Assembly: GCA_002506105.1 (NCBI GenBank)
Contig: DAWU01000028.1
Span: 62,001-126,000, forward strand
From: Methanolinea sp. UBA275
Lineage (GTDB): Archaea > Halobacteriota > Methanomicrobia > Methanomicrobiales > Methanospirillaceae
DNA: 64,000 nucleotides
Direction: 5' to 3'
Shown here: positions 43,078 through 52,541 of the stretch, piece by piece
Layout: each line of letters opens with the position of its first letter
Position numbering within the stretch: position 1 is the stretch's first letter
Position numbers and translations under genes: made by a program
The notes under the pieces: generated by a model
What the model was told of the DNA's origin: nothing
Seen by the model: the letters and a program-made list of their open reading frames with translations, nothing else
The model's database searches: none

Positions 43078-44499
43078 ATGAACAGCGAATTCCTGGAGAC
43101 ATGGGTTGAAATCCCGGAACCATGTTACAGGCTTGACCTGCGCCTGGGAATTCCCCGTTCAAGAGCTAATGGAGAACTGGAACAATGGATTGGAGATCAG
43201 GGACTCTGCCGGCATCCGGATCAGCATCCCTCCCTCATTCTCGCGGATCTCCTTACAGAACCAATGATCGATCCTGCCTATATAATGTGGGCCGTGAAAA
43301 GGTCCGCGCTCACTTCTGGACCGGTGCAGGTTAAACTCAGCAGCGATAAGGAAAATCCGAAGCATGCGGAAACGCTGTCTTATATTATCAAGCCCAACAA
43401 AGGACTCTGTGAGTTTATCCGAGGGCTCTCTGATACCTTCTCCTTCGGGGGACCGGAGGGTTCAATGATCTCATGTATGGGTCAGACCATTTCGGGCATA
43501 CTCCATCCGCTGCCCCCTGGGAACACACCATGGCGAGCACTCATCAGAATAGACCCGCGATCAAAGAATTCTCGAAAAATCAATTTGCGAGAATCCCCGC
43601 CCCTGCAACTATCAAAAGTCAGGTATGACGCTCCGGCCGGGGAAAAAAATCACAGGGACCATAAAACCGGTAAAAATCCCAGGGATGGCAACCAGGAAAA
43701 ACCACTCGTTTTTGATATTCTCAGAATTATCCTTCGGCGAGGTGAGACCCCAATTGCGGAGTATGATCTCTACCTTCACACCTGGCTCGCATATCCCGAA
43801 TCTATAAGGGGTATCCACGAGCGAAGGGCCCTCCGGGAATTCAGGATCCAGCGGGGATACCAGATGACCCGGCCGGCCTGGAGCAAAAAAATTCAAACGT
43901 TCGTGATCAGCGACCTCCATCTCGGCCATCAAAATGCCATCCCGCGGTATAAAAGGCCATTTCCCATGTCAAAGATATCCGAGATGGACCGAGTTCTCAT
44001 AAGGAACTGGAACTGGACTGTAAAGAATGAGGATACCGTTCTATTTCTCGGGGATCTCTCTTTCATGAGCCAGGAATCTCCCGAATCCTACTTAAAACGC
44101 CTGAATGGGCGAATCTTCTACCTTGAAGGGAATCATGATATCTATTACTCGTACATGTCGCATTGCCTCTTCATGAATTATCACGGTATCCCGTTCCTCT
44201 TTATCCATGATCCGGAGGAGCTGGTGCGACCATTTGACGGATGGGTCGTTCATGGGCATGTCCACAACAAGAATCTCGCCGATTTTCCCTTCTTCAATCC
44301 CTATGAGAAGAGGGTGAACGTGAGTGCCGAGATGATAGGATATCGCCCCATACCACTCGATGAGATATTCAGGCTTGTGCAAGGAACCACAGATATTCTT
44401 GACTTCCGGAATGTACAGGCACCCGTAGCAGAAGAAAGGGATCCGGGTGCAGTAATCGGTCATGGCAAAGAAGACCCGGCCTCTGTTGTCCATTTTTGA
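43078..44499 (+). CDS. Calcineurin-like metallophosphoesterase with unknown N-terminal domain
   Basis: The protein has 473 residues. The C-terminal 200 residues carry the metallophosphoesterase motifs in order: ISDLHLGH, FLGDLSF, EGNHDIYY, FIHDP and VHGHVHNK. The first 270 residues are unrecognised; they contain a disordered basic stretch (about 175-215, KNSRKINLRESPP onward). The upstream 260 bp is very AT-rich and the ATG at 43078 may be leaderless. The substrate is unknown. Confidence 0.75.
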   Translation: MNSEFLETWVEIPEPCYRLDLRLGIPRSRANGELEQWIGDQGLCRHPDQHPSLILADLLTEPMIDPAYIMWAVKRSALTSGPVQVKLSSDKENPKHAETLSYIIKPNKGLCEFIRGLSDTFSFGGPEGSMISCMGQTISGILHPLPPGNTPWRALIRIDPRSKNSRKINLRESPPLQLSKVRYDAPAGEKNHRDHKTGKNPRDGNQEKPLVFDILRIILRRGETPIAEYDLYLHTWLAYPESIRGIHERRALREFRIQRGYQMTRPAWSKKIQTFVISDLHLGHQNAIPRYKRPFPMSKISEMDRVLIRNWNWTVKNEDTVLFLGDLSFMSQESPESYLKRLNGRIFYLEGNHDIYYSYMSHCLFMNYHGIPFLFIHDPEELVRPFDGWVVHGHVHNKNLADFPFFNPYEKRVNVSAEMIGYRPIPLDEIFRLVQGTTDILDFRNVQAPVAEERDPGAVIGHGKEDPASVVHF

Positions 44500-44615
44500 A
44501 AGGTTATTGCGGGAAAAAGTACATGAAAAGACATTATCCCCTGCTAGCTCGATGAGATCACGGCCAGCGAATCTTGGATCGCAGTATAAGAGGGAACAAT
44601 ACTCCGGTATAATAC

Positions 44616-45854
44616 TCAGAATGCAAGGATCCGCTGCTGATCAACATCAACACCTGGAGGCGGCAGCAGGAGAACCTGGCCGAGCTTATTAGGATGTATC
44701 GGACAGACACCCTTCATAAGAGCATTTCCCGCGATACCTCTTTCCTGTGATGAAGGAGTATACACGAAGTATTCAAGGTTATCCATGCGTGAGGTGGTTT
44801 CGATAATTGATTGCAGATCACAACCGGGCAACATTCCTGCCGGGGAGTCCTGGCCGGAAAGGGTGTAGACTCCCTCTTCGATGAATACGACCCTTGTTGC
44901 GATCCCCTGATGTGCACATGCGACAGCAAGAGTGATTGCTCCTTTGGTGAATTCAGTTCCATAAGGACTGTGGGTCGCGAGGATAACGAGGGAGGGTTTT
45001 TTATCTTGCAGAGGAGGCCCGACCCTGGGAATTTTCCGGTGAGTCACCACATCAATTGAAAAGGCGGTATGGGAGAGGATCGGATGACCCCGGGTGAAGC
45101 GTGACACAATCTGGTCCAGGTTCTTGATCCCGGCGTGAGGAATAAGAGATGCCGACACTGCTTTTCCATTCGCTCCGGTATATGTACTGTAACCACGAGA
45201 GGCGGCACTCTCCGGGCATAACAGATACAAGGGCGACAATCCATTTTTCACTGCGGAAGTATACACATCGAGGAGTGATTCCCCGATATTTTCGTGATGT
45301 AAGGGCTTCTGATCGCGGTGCATGGTATGGACCCCATCAAGATAACCGTAGAATTCGGGGGAAATTCCTCTCCTGACAGCAGTCTGGAAGAGATCGATTA
45401 CGCAAGAGTCAGAATAGTACATGTAGGGAGAATGCATATGGAGAAAACCGATTGATGACGATTCGGCGGGTATGCCTTTTAAATCCAGGAGGCAGTCCCA
45501 GATTGAACGCCCTATGGTGTCTTTTCCGGGATTAAAAGGAATTATCTGGTCAGGATATCTCACTCTGAAGGGTTCAATAGAGATCCTGCGCATGCGGAGG
45601 TCTTTCGGTTCGAAGATGCACTGGAAACAGGGCAATCTGAACAAGATCTCCCAGAATTGAAGATGCCGGCGGTCAATAAAACTGTAACATGCATCACCAA
45701 GAAGGAAGAACGTGAACAGGGGGGTGGGTGTCCTTGGATGGTGGTGAAAGCTATCAGGATAAAGCCGGGTACTGTAAAATTTCAACAGTTCGACCAGCCA
45801 TGAGAGCCTTTCCGTCGTCAGGCTCTCTGAAGTGAAGAATATATTTCCATTCAT
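44616..45854 (-). CDS. Protein with three DsrE-like domains
   Basis: The protein has 412 residues. The C-terminal third (ILATHSPYGTEFTKGAITLA, VVFIEEGVYTLSG) is a clear DsrE/TusC-like fold. The middle (FLHMHSPYMYY, PLYLLCPESAASRGYST) has the DsrE cysteine-containing loop. The N-terminal third (IFFTSESLTTERLSW, FTFFLLGDACYSF) repeats the same strand order. DsrE-family proteins transfer sulfur or act as small regulators; a triple fusion is unusual to me. It converges on the metallophosphoesterase. Confidence 0.6.
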   Translation of the reverse strand: MNGNIFFTSESLTTERLSWLVELLKFYSTRLYPDSFHHHPRTPTPLFTFFLLGDACYSFIDRRHLQFWEILFRLPCFQCIFEPKDLRMRRISIEPFRVRYPDQIIPFNPGKDTIGRSIWDCLLDLKGIPAESSSIGFLHMHSPYMYYSDSCVIDLFQTAVRRGISPEFYGYLDGVHTMHRDQKPLHHENIGESLLDVYTSAVKNGLSPLYLLCPESAASRGYSTYTGANGKAVSASLIPHAGIKNLDQIVSRFTRGHPILSHTAFSIDVVTHRKIPRVGPPLQDKKPSLVILATHSPYGTEFTKGAITLAVACAHQGIATRVVFIEEGVYTLSGQDSPAGMLPGCDLQSIIETTSRMDNLEYFVYTPSSQERGIAGNALMKGVCPIHPNKLGQVLLLPPPGVDVDQQRILAF

Positions 45855-45935
45855 TGCACGAGAGTTCTGGACAACATATCGGGGTATATTCTGTTTATCT
45901 CATATCCCCAGCACCGGTTCTATGATGAACAATAG

Positions 45936-45959
45936 CGAGGGTATTATGAAAATACCTCG
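45936..45959 (-). terminator. Hairpin downstream of the SagB-type gene
   Basis: CGAGGGTATT and AATACCTCGG form a bulged stem with an ATGAA loop. It lies about 35 bp past the stop of the minus-strand SagB-type gene. The T-tract is weak. Confidence 0.4.
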
Positions 45960-45991
45960 GATCTGATATGATTTACACAACCTGCCACATT

Positions 45992-46738
45992 TCAGAGTTC
46001 ACGTTCGCGCCTTCCTACTGCCCCGACAAGCAATGGCCACTGACTTTTCGGGTCAAGGTTTGTGAGATGTATCATCATTTCATCATGAAAGAGATCGATG
46101 GGCTGAACATCGCACCCGATGCATGATGAGGCCATGATGAGTGCCTGGCATATATGGCCAGCCTCGATCAAGACACTCCGATATCCTCTGTTCCCTAACG
46201 CCCATGTTGAGCGGTAGGGAATTCCCACAAAGAGGAATGTGACCGCGGCCCTCGTGATGAGCTTGAAGTTCATGCACGCGGTACCCATGGCGAAGGGCAG
46301 ATCTGAATCCAGCCGTTCAACGACGATCTGATGCGAAAGAGGGAGGTAGCGATAGAGTCCGGTCTCAAGACCCTCGACTTCGCCGGCTACAAAGTAGGTC
46401 TCGATCGGATACCTGAAACCACTTGAGGGGACATTGCGGGGCTTCGGAGCATCCCCTTCAGTTTTTCGAACTCCCTGTATACACCAGAGCAGGAATGAGA
46501 GTTCTTTTAAGGTAATGGATGACCGTGAGAAGAATCCTGGCAGTTCCCAGTTCTCAAGTGCTTCACGGACTGGTATATCCTTGATCTTAATACGTTTCGG
46601 ATTGGGCAGCTTGATTCGTTGGGCAGCATCCGGAACTGGTATTTCTTTCGGGGGTTCGGGGACCCGCAGGATGAGATCAACAGTGGAAAAATCAGGATAC
46701 CTGGTCTTTTCCAGGAATTCAATACCAGGGTTTTTCAT
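45992..46738 (-). CDS. SagB-type nitroreductase-family oxidoreductase
   Basis: The protein has 248 residues. The nitroreductase/SagB fold appears as FFSRSSITLKELSFLLWCIQG, RNVPSSGFRYPIETYFVA, GLYRYLPLSHQIV and YRSVLIEAGHICQALIMAS, matching FMN-binding SagB/ThcOx proteins. Stand-alone archaeal members have no known RiPP substrate. AAGGAGG lies 4 nt before ATG 46738. A TATA-like GAATATACA in the 79-bp gap to fwdC suggests its own promoter. Confidence 0.78.
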   Translation of the reverse strand: MKNPGIEFLEKTRYPDFSTVDLILRVPEPPKEIPVPDAAQRIKLPNPKRIKIKDIPVREALENWELPGFFSRSSITLKELSFLLWCIQGVRKTEGDAPKPRNVPSSGFRYPIETYFVAGEVEGLETGLYRYLPLSHQIVVERLDSDLPFAMGTACMNFKLITRAAVTFLFVGIPYRSTWALGNRGYRSVLIEAGHICQALIMASSCIGCDVQPIDLFHDEMMIHLTNLDPKSQWPLLVGAVGRREREL

Positions 46739-46817
46739 AAGGCCTCCTTAAGTAACAATAATTTTCGGTTGGAATGTGACAGAATGTATATTCAGGAAAA
46801 AAGGGGGAAATCTGGGT

Positions 46818-47624
46818 TCATGCTGAGGCTTTGACATAGAGATTGGCGTAGATTTCCTTGCCTTTTGATTTCGGGTGCCGTTCCCCAAGGTCGCCGATAT
46901 AATGCCTGAATGTTGCGCTCTCCCCGGCGATCTCTTTCTGGACCCTGTCGATTTCCTTGAATCCCGGGAGCATGTACTGGACATTTCCAAAAACATAGAT
47001 ATCGCCTTTCACCATCTGCCCACCGACGCGACCCTCAACATCACCCTTGATCACGACTGTACCACCCTCGGCATGGGTCGACACGTGGATGAATGCATTC
47101 TTGTCGATAATGATGGTGCCGCCGAGCATGAATGTTCCAATATCATTGCCAGCACTGCCATGTATATGGATTGTTCCCCCACGCATACCACGCCAGTCGC
47201 CACGGTATGCACATCCAACATAATTCCCTGCATTCCCATCGACCTCGATCTCACCTCCTTCCATGGCGATTCCACAGAAGGAGTCGACATTCCCTTTCAC
47301 GTGGATCTTGCCGCCCTTCATCCATCCGCCTACATACATGTCTGCGTTGCCGTTGACGGTGATGGTTCCGACGGTCATCTTTGATCCTAAATATTTTACC
47401 CTCGAACAATCGCCGTCGATGAGAATATCCGTTTCAGCAGCTGTATTACCGGACGAACCGGTCACACTGAAGAAATCTCCTAGTTTCTCTCTTACCTTCC
47501 CTTCGAAGATTTCCAATTCGGCAATTTCTGCGGGAGTTTTACCTGCGAATGCATCGGGTGTGATATTGTTACATTCGATAATGAGTTCAGGGGTCTTGAA
47601 TGGTTTCAGTGTGATAGTCGCCAT
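46818..47624 (-). CDS. fwdC: Formylmethanofuran dehydrogenase subunit C
   Basis: The protein has 268 residues. A right-handed beta-helix is built from repeats such as GNADMYVGGWMKGGKIHVKG and GNAGNYVGCAYRGDWRGMRG, related to the glutamate synthase C-terminal domain; it is a structural subunit. It is the last gene of fwdGDBAC. On the minus strand TTTTTT (opposite 46798-46803) follows and can terminate the operon. Whether the enzyme uses W (fwd) or Mo (fmd) cannot be told from sequence. Confidence 0.95.
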   Translation of the reverse strand: MATITLKPFKTPELIIECNNITPDAFAGKTPAEIAELEIFEGKVREKLGDFFSVTGSSGNTAAETDILIDGDCSRVKYLGSKMTVGTITVNGNADMYVGGWMKGGKIHVKGNVDSFCGIAMEGGEIEVDGNAGNYVGCAYRGDWRGMRGGTIHIHGSAGNDIGTFMLGGTIIIDKNAFIHVSTHAEGGTVVIKGDVEGRVGGQMVKGDIYVFGNVQYMLPGFKEIDRVQKEIAGESATFRHYIGDLGERHPKSKGKEIYANLYVKASA

Positions 47625-47626
47625 GT

Positions 47627-49333
47627 TCAGGCCTCCACATCAATATCGATTACGAGTGGGTTCGGTGCAAGACTGTCCCAGACAGGGTAATTTCCTATTG
47701 CTACCGTGTAGTTCTTCAGGAATTTTTCATTGATGTCTCTCATGACCTGGGGGTTCTCCTTAACCTTCGCGTTTACCCAGACTGTCCTCTTGTTCCCATG
47801 GTTGGTAATTTCCCCGTCCTTGACCACGATCTGCCCGGACTTGATGAACCAGGCAGCACGCAGGAGCGCCTTCTCGATCATCTCGGGATCGCTTGGCATG
47901 TTCTTCGGATCGAGGTTGAATACTCCGACGTTTGCATCAAGGCCTGCGCCAAGACCGCCATACATATGGGAGAGGCCGAGTGATTTCGCGGGACCGTTCC
48001 TGGTCATCTGTGCGACCTCGTATAACGTAAGCTCCCTGTCAATCCCGTGTATGTTGGTGGCATCGATCACCTTGTCGGTGTACTTGAATGACGCGAGGGT
48101 GGCCTCTCTGGCCTTCTGGCTCATCAGCCACTTGATGATACGCGGATACCTGATGAAGGGGCCGGCGTTCGGGTGGTCGGTGGTGATGAACGTGCGCATG
48201 GGATCCTTGGCATAGAGCCCGAGTTCAAGGCCGATAGCCCACTGGATGCCGCACACCTTGATGTTCTTGTCATATACGTACGGTACGACACCGGCCGCGG
48301 TCTCGAGTTCGACGTCAACGTTTGCCCATTTCAGGTGATTCAGGTTGTTCAGGTGGTGCTCGAAGGGCCCGTCTGCCGTCATAGTGGTGGTCTCGTCGAG
48401 TGTAACACACCCGAGATCCACAGTGATATTCTTCTGGCTGTTTACATAATCCATGACTTCTTTGGCCTTTGATTCAAAATTTGCCCACGAATCGCCGCCA
48501 TAGGAGTGGAATTGGATATGTGTGGAATGCATGACAGTATCGCGGCCAAACTTATTCTTCGCTTTGACACCCTCGGCGAGTTTGAGGGAATCGAGGGTGA
48601 CCGTATAGTTACCCGGGTCTCCCAGGCTGTTCTGGTGGATGTGGACGGAATGGGGCAGACCCAGGTACTCGTTGGTCTTGATGAGACCGGTGATGATCTC
48701 GGCAGGTGTGATATCATAGTACGGGACCGGATCGTTGATGCCAAGGCAGTTAAGTCCCCATGCCCATGCCGCGGTGCCACCAGGATTGACGAGTTTTATA
48801 CCGTATCCCTTGGTCGCGTTGATGATCCACGCCACGTAGGCAGCGGCGTTCTCGATCTCGTTGTTCTTCAGGTACTCCATCACAAACCAGTTATTCGCAA
48901 AGACGGGGAGGGCAGCCTCGTCAATGATCGGGGTGTCGTGGATCTCCTCATGCACGTGGGGAGAATGAAGCGGGGGCATGGCAGCCTCCATCACAAAGGC
49001 GTACCCCATCCGGGCATAGTCATACCCGGTCTTGAAGGTGCTCGGGATGGAGAATCCCATCTCCATGCGGTAGTGTTCTTGGGCATCCGGGCTCTTGAAG
49101 AGCTTGTCCTCAGGCCTCATCAGGCGGCCGGCATTCACTTTTGGCCCGGCGACGTGGGCGTGGACATCGACGGCCCCGGCCATGACCACTTTTCCCTTTG
49201 CATCGATTACCTTGGCGCCTGACCCTACCTTGTCGACAATTTTGTCGTCTTTTATAGCGATATCCATTACGTCGCCATTGATCTTGCGGGAGGGATCAAT
49301 CACGAACCCGTTCTTAATCAGAATTTCTGCCAT
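47627..49333 (-). CDS. fwdA: Formylmethanofuran dehydrogenase subunit A
   Basis: The protein has 568 residues. It is an amidohydrolase-fold subunit that attaches formate to methanofuran. VDVHAHVAGPKVNAGRL gives the HxH zinc pair (H58, H60), and HVHEEIHDTP, SVHIHQNSLGD and TTDHPNAGPFIRYP supply later ligands. ATG 49333 starts 1 nt after the fwdB stop. Confidence 0.96.
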   Translation of the reverse strand: MAEILIKNGFVIDPSRKINGDVMDIAIKDDKIVDKVGSGAKVIDAKGKVVMAGAVDVHAHVAGPKVNAGRLMRPEDKLFKSPDAQEHYRMEMGFSIPSTFKTGYDYARMGYAFVMEAAMPPLHSPHVHEEIHDTPIIDEAALPVFANNWFVMEYLKNNEIENAAAYVAWIINATKGYGIKLVNPGGTAAWAWGLNCLGINDPVPYYDITPAEIITGLIKTNEYLGLPHSVHIHQNSLGDPGNYTVTLDSLKLAEGVKAKNKFGRDTVMHSTHIQFHSYGGDSWANFESKAKEVMDYVNSQKNITVDLGCVTLDETTTMTADGPFEHHLNNLNHLKWANVDVELETAAGVVPYVYDKNIKVCGIQWAIGLELGLYAKDPMRTFITTDHPNAGPFIRYPRIIKWLMSQKAREATLASFKYTDKVIDATNIHGIDRELTLYEVAQMTRNGPAKSLGLSHMYGGLGAGLDANVGVFNLDPKNMPSDPEMIEKALLRAAWFIKSGQIVVKDGEITNHGNKRTVWVNAKVKENPQVMRDINEKFLKNYTVAIGNYPVWDSLAPNPLVIDIDVEA

Positions 49334-49334
49334 G

Positions 49335-50708
49335 TTAGTGCTCCGAGGTGCTTGATGCTTTTGCATGCCCTTTTGCGGGTATCCACATCGGCTCTGTCTG
49401 GGTCAGCTCACACATACGGGTATACACCCGGTCAAAGAACTCCTCATCGCTCGGGACTCCTTCCGGTCCGTCGATGACTTTCTTGAACTGGATCGGCACG
49501 TTATCCATACGATACACGACACCAGCCTCCTCCACACCAACGACACGGACAGGTACATGGAGGTCTGATATCTCGCTTGCCATGCAGATATTCGGGTCCA
49601 CGGCGATGAACGGGTGTTTCTTCACGTGCTTTATCGCGGCGATTGGCCAGTGGGCCCCGGCATCCGTGCCGACATTCACAAAGCAGTCAACCTCGTCTCT
49701 CATGGCCAGGTCTACGGAACTGGTCTCACCAGGGTTCATGTGTGCGCGTGTACCCTTGGACAGGTCGATACAATAGGGGAACCCGAACTGCCATGACCAG
49801 ACCTGGCCGGGGCCTGCAATATTATAGTGGCCCCGCATGGCCATAATCGAGGATTTTGTATGGGTGTTGAGGTCACGGGTCAGGCTTATCGCGATGTCGA
49901 CGTTGTGGTTGCGCCCGTCGGTGTGTGTGCATCCCATGCCGAAGAAGATCATGACAAACCGTGCATTTCTCATCTTCTCTGCAGCTTCGATGATCATCTC
50001 CCTCTTGCACCCTGCGACTTCGGCAGGGATATCGTGACCACGGAGAACGGTCCGGAATGCGTCAAAGAGTTCGTAGTCATGCCCCTGGTTGAGCATGAAG
50101 TGATAATCTGCCAGTTTTGCGGTATCGGTCTCTCTTGGATCGATAGAGATTATGGTCCGCTGCATTTGTCCTTTGGTTGTGAAGAATCCTCTTGGGAATA
50201 TCGAGTAGCGCGAGGTATGTCTGGGGTGAGCATGCATCGGATTGCATCCCCAGAATACTACCACGTCCGCACGGTTCTTGACCTCTCCAAGGGTGCAACT
50301 GGGATAGCCGTTGTCGAATATAGCCAGGAAAGAAGGTCCGTGGCAGATAGAAGCACAATTGTCAAGGACGGCACCGGCTCTCTCCGCGACACGGGCGACA
50401 GCACTCATACCCTCGCAGTTGGTGGAACCAAATCCATAAATGAGAGGCTTTTTCGCTTTTATAAGGGCTTTTGCGGTAAAGTCAACGGCTTCATCGTAAG
50501 AGACCTCTTTCATGGATCCATCCGCCTGTCTCATGCGGGGTTTGGTCGGCCTGTCCGGACTCGACACATGGTGGAAGATCTCGTTTCCAATCACACATGC
50601 ATTCCTGGTCTCGAGGATTTTCTTTCCATCGTCAGACACAAGACATTCGATATCATCACAGGACGATCCACAATAGGGACACCCGACACCGGTGATAAGC
50701 TTTGGCAT
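49335..50708 (-). CDS. fwdB: Formylmethanofuran dehydrogenase subunit B (catalytic, Mo/W)
   Basis: The protein has 457 residues. It reduces CO2 to formate at a bis-pterin W/Mo centre. C10, C13, C17 and C38 (CPYCGSSC...ACV) bind [4Fe-4S]. C122 in ICHGPSF is the metal ligand, cysteine rather than selenocysteine. It is homologous to FdhA (59998-62061), which has the same CHGPS site. It overlaps neither neighbour; fwdD ends 2 bp upstream. Confidence 0.96.
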   Translation of the reverse strand: MPKLITGVGCPYCGSSCDDIECLVSDDGKKILETRNACVIGNEIFHHVSSPDRPTKPRMRQADGSMKEVSYDEAVDFTAKALIKAKKPLIYGFGSTNCEGMSAVARVAERAGAVLDNCASICHGPSFLAIFDNGYPSCTLGEVKNRADVVVFWGCNPMHAHPRHTSRYSIFPRGFFTTKGQMQRTIISIDPRETDTAKLADYHFMLNQGHDYELFDAFRTVLRGHDIPAEVAGCKREMIIEAAEKMRNARFVMIFFGMGCTHTDGRNHNVDIAISLTRDLNTHTKSSIMAMRGHYNIAGPGQVWSWQFGFPYCIDLSKGTRAHMNPGETSSVDLAMRDEVDCFVNVGTDAGAHWPIAAIKHVKKHPFIAVDPNICMASEISDLHVPVRVVGVEEAGVVYRMDNVPIQFKKVIDGPEGVPSDEEFFDRVYTRMCELTQTEPMWIPAKGHAKASSTSEH

Positions 50709-50710
50709 TG

Positions 50711-51124
50711 TTAGTTCCCTCCTTTCCAGATACCAACCGCACCCTGAACGAGTTCGAGGGCACTCTTAATCCTCTCGTTGATTGCAGGCTCGATAGTAAC
50801 CGGGAATCCACTGTATTGCGGAACCCCTGTTGACTGGGTCCTTGGGGGGACCACCTGGTTTGCCCATACTCCTTGCCGTATATGGGCAAGGCCTGGCGGT
50901 ACAAACTGTGTCGGTTCAATCGCTTTTACGATGACACTTCCCGCCTCGCTCGTGACCCTGACGTTGGTATTCCTCCAGATTCCGAGCTTCTTCATATCTT
51001 TAGGATTCATCTCCACAATCGAGCAGGCCTGGAAATATTCAGGGGTGGTCTTCCCCTTTTCCATTGCCTGACCCTCCTCAATAGCACGCTGGGTGATCAT
51101 GTTTAAGGTAATTTTTTCAGCCAT
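50711..51124 (-). CDS. fwdD: Formylmethanofuran dehydrogenase subunit D
   Basis: The protein has 137 residues. It is a molybdopterin-dinucleotide-binding domain that in other enzymes is the C-terminal part of the catalytic chain. MNPKDMKKLGIWRNTNVRVT and GLAHIRQGVWANQVVPP are typical. It completes the pterin site of FwdB. It follows fwdG after 56 bp. Confidence 0.94.
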   Translation of the reverse strand: MAEKITLNMITQRAIEEGQAMEKGKTTPEYFQACSIVEMNPKDMKKLGIWRNTNVRVTSEAGSVIVKAIEPTQFVPPGLAHIRQGVWANQVVPPRTQSTGVPQYSGFPVTIEPAINERIKSALELVQGAVGIWKGGN

Positions 51125-51180
51125 GGTTGTACCTCATGAAATTTTCTGATAACGTCGCAATCGATCAGCAACGGCCCAAT

Positions 51181-51444
51181 TCAGGTTGCAGCCGTGAGGG
51201 GGAACTCACCGCGTCCAGCCAGTCTGATGACTTTGTAGGGGCATGCATCAACGCACACACCGCACCCTGCACACAATTCGGCCTTCAGATCAAGACTGAT
51301 TGACTTCCCGTTCTGAACCTGGTAGATCTTCTCTTTTGTCACTGGATCGATTGTATAAATCTCCAGTGCATTGACGGGGCAGGCGGCTACACAATTTCCG
51401 CAGCCCGTACATCGTTCCGTGTTCACATGTACACTGAATGCCAT
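51181..51444 (-). CDS. fwdG: Polyferredoxin-type subunit FwdG (2x[4Fe-4S])
   Basis: The protein has 87 residues. Two ferredoxin motifs, CTGCGNCVAACPV and CAGCGVCVDACPY, are separated by a longer linker. It feeds low-potential electrons to FwdB. It is the first gene of the operon. No FwdF polyferredoxin or FwdE homologue is adjacent in this operon. Confidence 0.88.
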   Translation of the reverse strand: MAFSVHVNTERCTGCGNCVAACPVNALEIYTIDPVTKEKIYQVQNGKSISLDLKAELCAGCGVCVDACPYKVIRLAGRGEFPLTAAT

Positions 51445-51508
51445 GTACCACCGATTTTTGTAATCATTATTAGTTAAACGTTGTGAAACAGGATGAATTA
51501 ATTAAGTT

Positions 51509-51567
51509 GATATAGTTAACCATTTCTTTTTTGTTGTACACTCCATTAACTTTATTGCACTATGCAA
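51509..51567 (-). promoter_or_regulatory. fwdG: fwd operon promoter with upstream palindrome
   Basis: On the minus strand CTATATC (51509-51515) is a likely TATA box, giving a leader of about 40 nt. TTGCA-CTA-TGCAA at 51555-51567 is a perfect 5-bp palindrome about 40 bp upstream and could be an operator. Confidence 0.35.
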
Positions 51568-51638
51568 ATGCTTCTTGTTTGGATACATGTTTGAACGTTT
51601 TTGAAAAAAGGAGAATATTGGGTACCTATGTTCCGCCC

Positions 51639-52541
51639 CTACCCCGTCCTATCAGCCACGGGTTCCCCAAATTCCTTGATGATTTTTGTTTGTAACTGGG
51701 AAAAGTCCATGGTGTCCATCTGGTCAGTCAGGTTTTTACCGCTGTAGGCATTCCTGCGAATCCAATCCACCACCCGGTTCACTATCTCCACAGCCTTCTC
51801 AGCAGAGGAGACCCGAATCAACTCACGGCCAAGTTGCGGGTGACGGCCTCTCCTCCCACCCACCGTGATCATATAGTATGGTCCCAGCCCCCGGATAATC
51901 TGGAACGGGCAACTGTCAATGCACATCCCACACTCCATGCACTTTTCCGTATCAAGGGTTAAACGGCCATTGACCGTCACGATTGCATTCTCTTTACAGG
52001 TATTTGCGCACGTACCGCATCCAGTGCATTTTCCCTGATTCCGGATTGGCATGCGGAGACCGGTTATCCCGATCTCACTCAGACGTTCACTGGTACATCC
52101 GTTTGGGCAGGCGGAAACCGCGATCCTTACACGTATAGGCATTCCTTTTCCAAAATGAGCCCGGTCAAGGTTGTCAAGAATTGTATCTGTCCCAATATTT
52201 GCCAGCTTGCACCGTTTGTTTCCCGGGCAGGCGGTGATATTCACGACTTCATCATGTTCGGCCCCGATCCCGATCCCGATTTTCTCCAGTGACCGCAGGA
52301 GGGACGGTATCTTGTTCTGTTCGATGTGCGGAATCTCAACAGTCTGGCGGGTTGTGATGTGAAGCGATCCCATCCCCAGCCTACGGGTGATTCTTCCAAT
52401 CCCAAGGACCATATCAGGAGTCAACACACCCCCGGGTATTCTCACACGAATTGTGTACAACTGGGAGTTGCGTTCACGGATGATCCCACCCTTACGTTCA
52501 ATTAGTTCTCTTATACGGTTCATTTCTGACTTGGATGGCAT
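51639..52541 (-). CDS. Dissimilatory sulfite reductase-like siroheme protein (Dsr-LP)
   Basis: The protein has 300 residues. The siroheme-[4Fe-4S] ligands are in CPGNKRCKLA and CPNGC (CX5C...CX3C). Two ferredoxin motifs, CTGCGTCANTCKEN and CMECGMCIDSCPF, are inserted between the halves. Small proteins of this group are common in methanogens; most are not proven sulfite reductases and may act in assimilatory sulfur metabolism. It lies 194 bp upstream of the fwd operon in the same orientation with a separate promoter. Confidence 0.82.
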   Translation of the reverse strand: MPSKSEMNRIRELIERKGGIIRERNSQLYTIRVRIPGGVLTPDMVLGIGRITRRLGMGSLHITTRQTVEIPHIEQNKIPSLLRSLEKIGIGIGAEHDEVVNITACPGNKRCKLANIGTDTILDNLDRAHFGKGMPIRVRIAVSACPNGCTSERLSEIGITGLRMPIRNQGKCTGCGTCANTCKENAIVTVNGRLTLDTEKCMECGMCIDSCPFQIIRGLGPYYMITVGGRRGRHPQLGRELIRVSSAEKAVEIVNRVVDWIRRNAYSGKNLTDQMDTMDFSQLQTKIIKEFGEPVADRTG

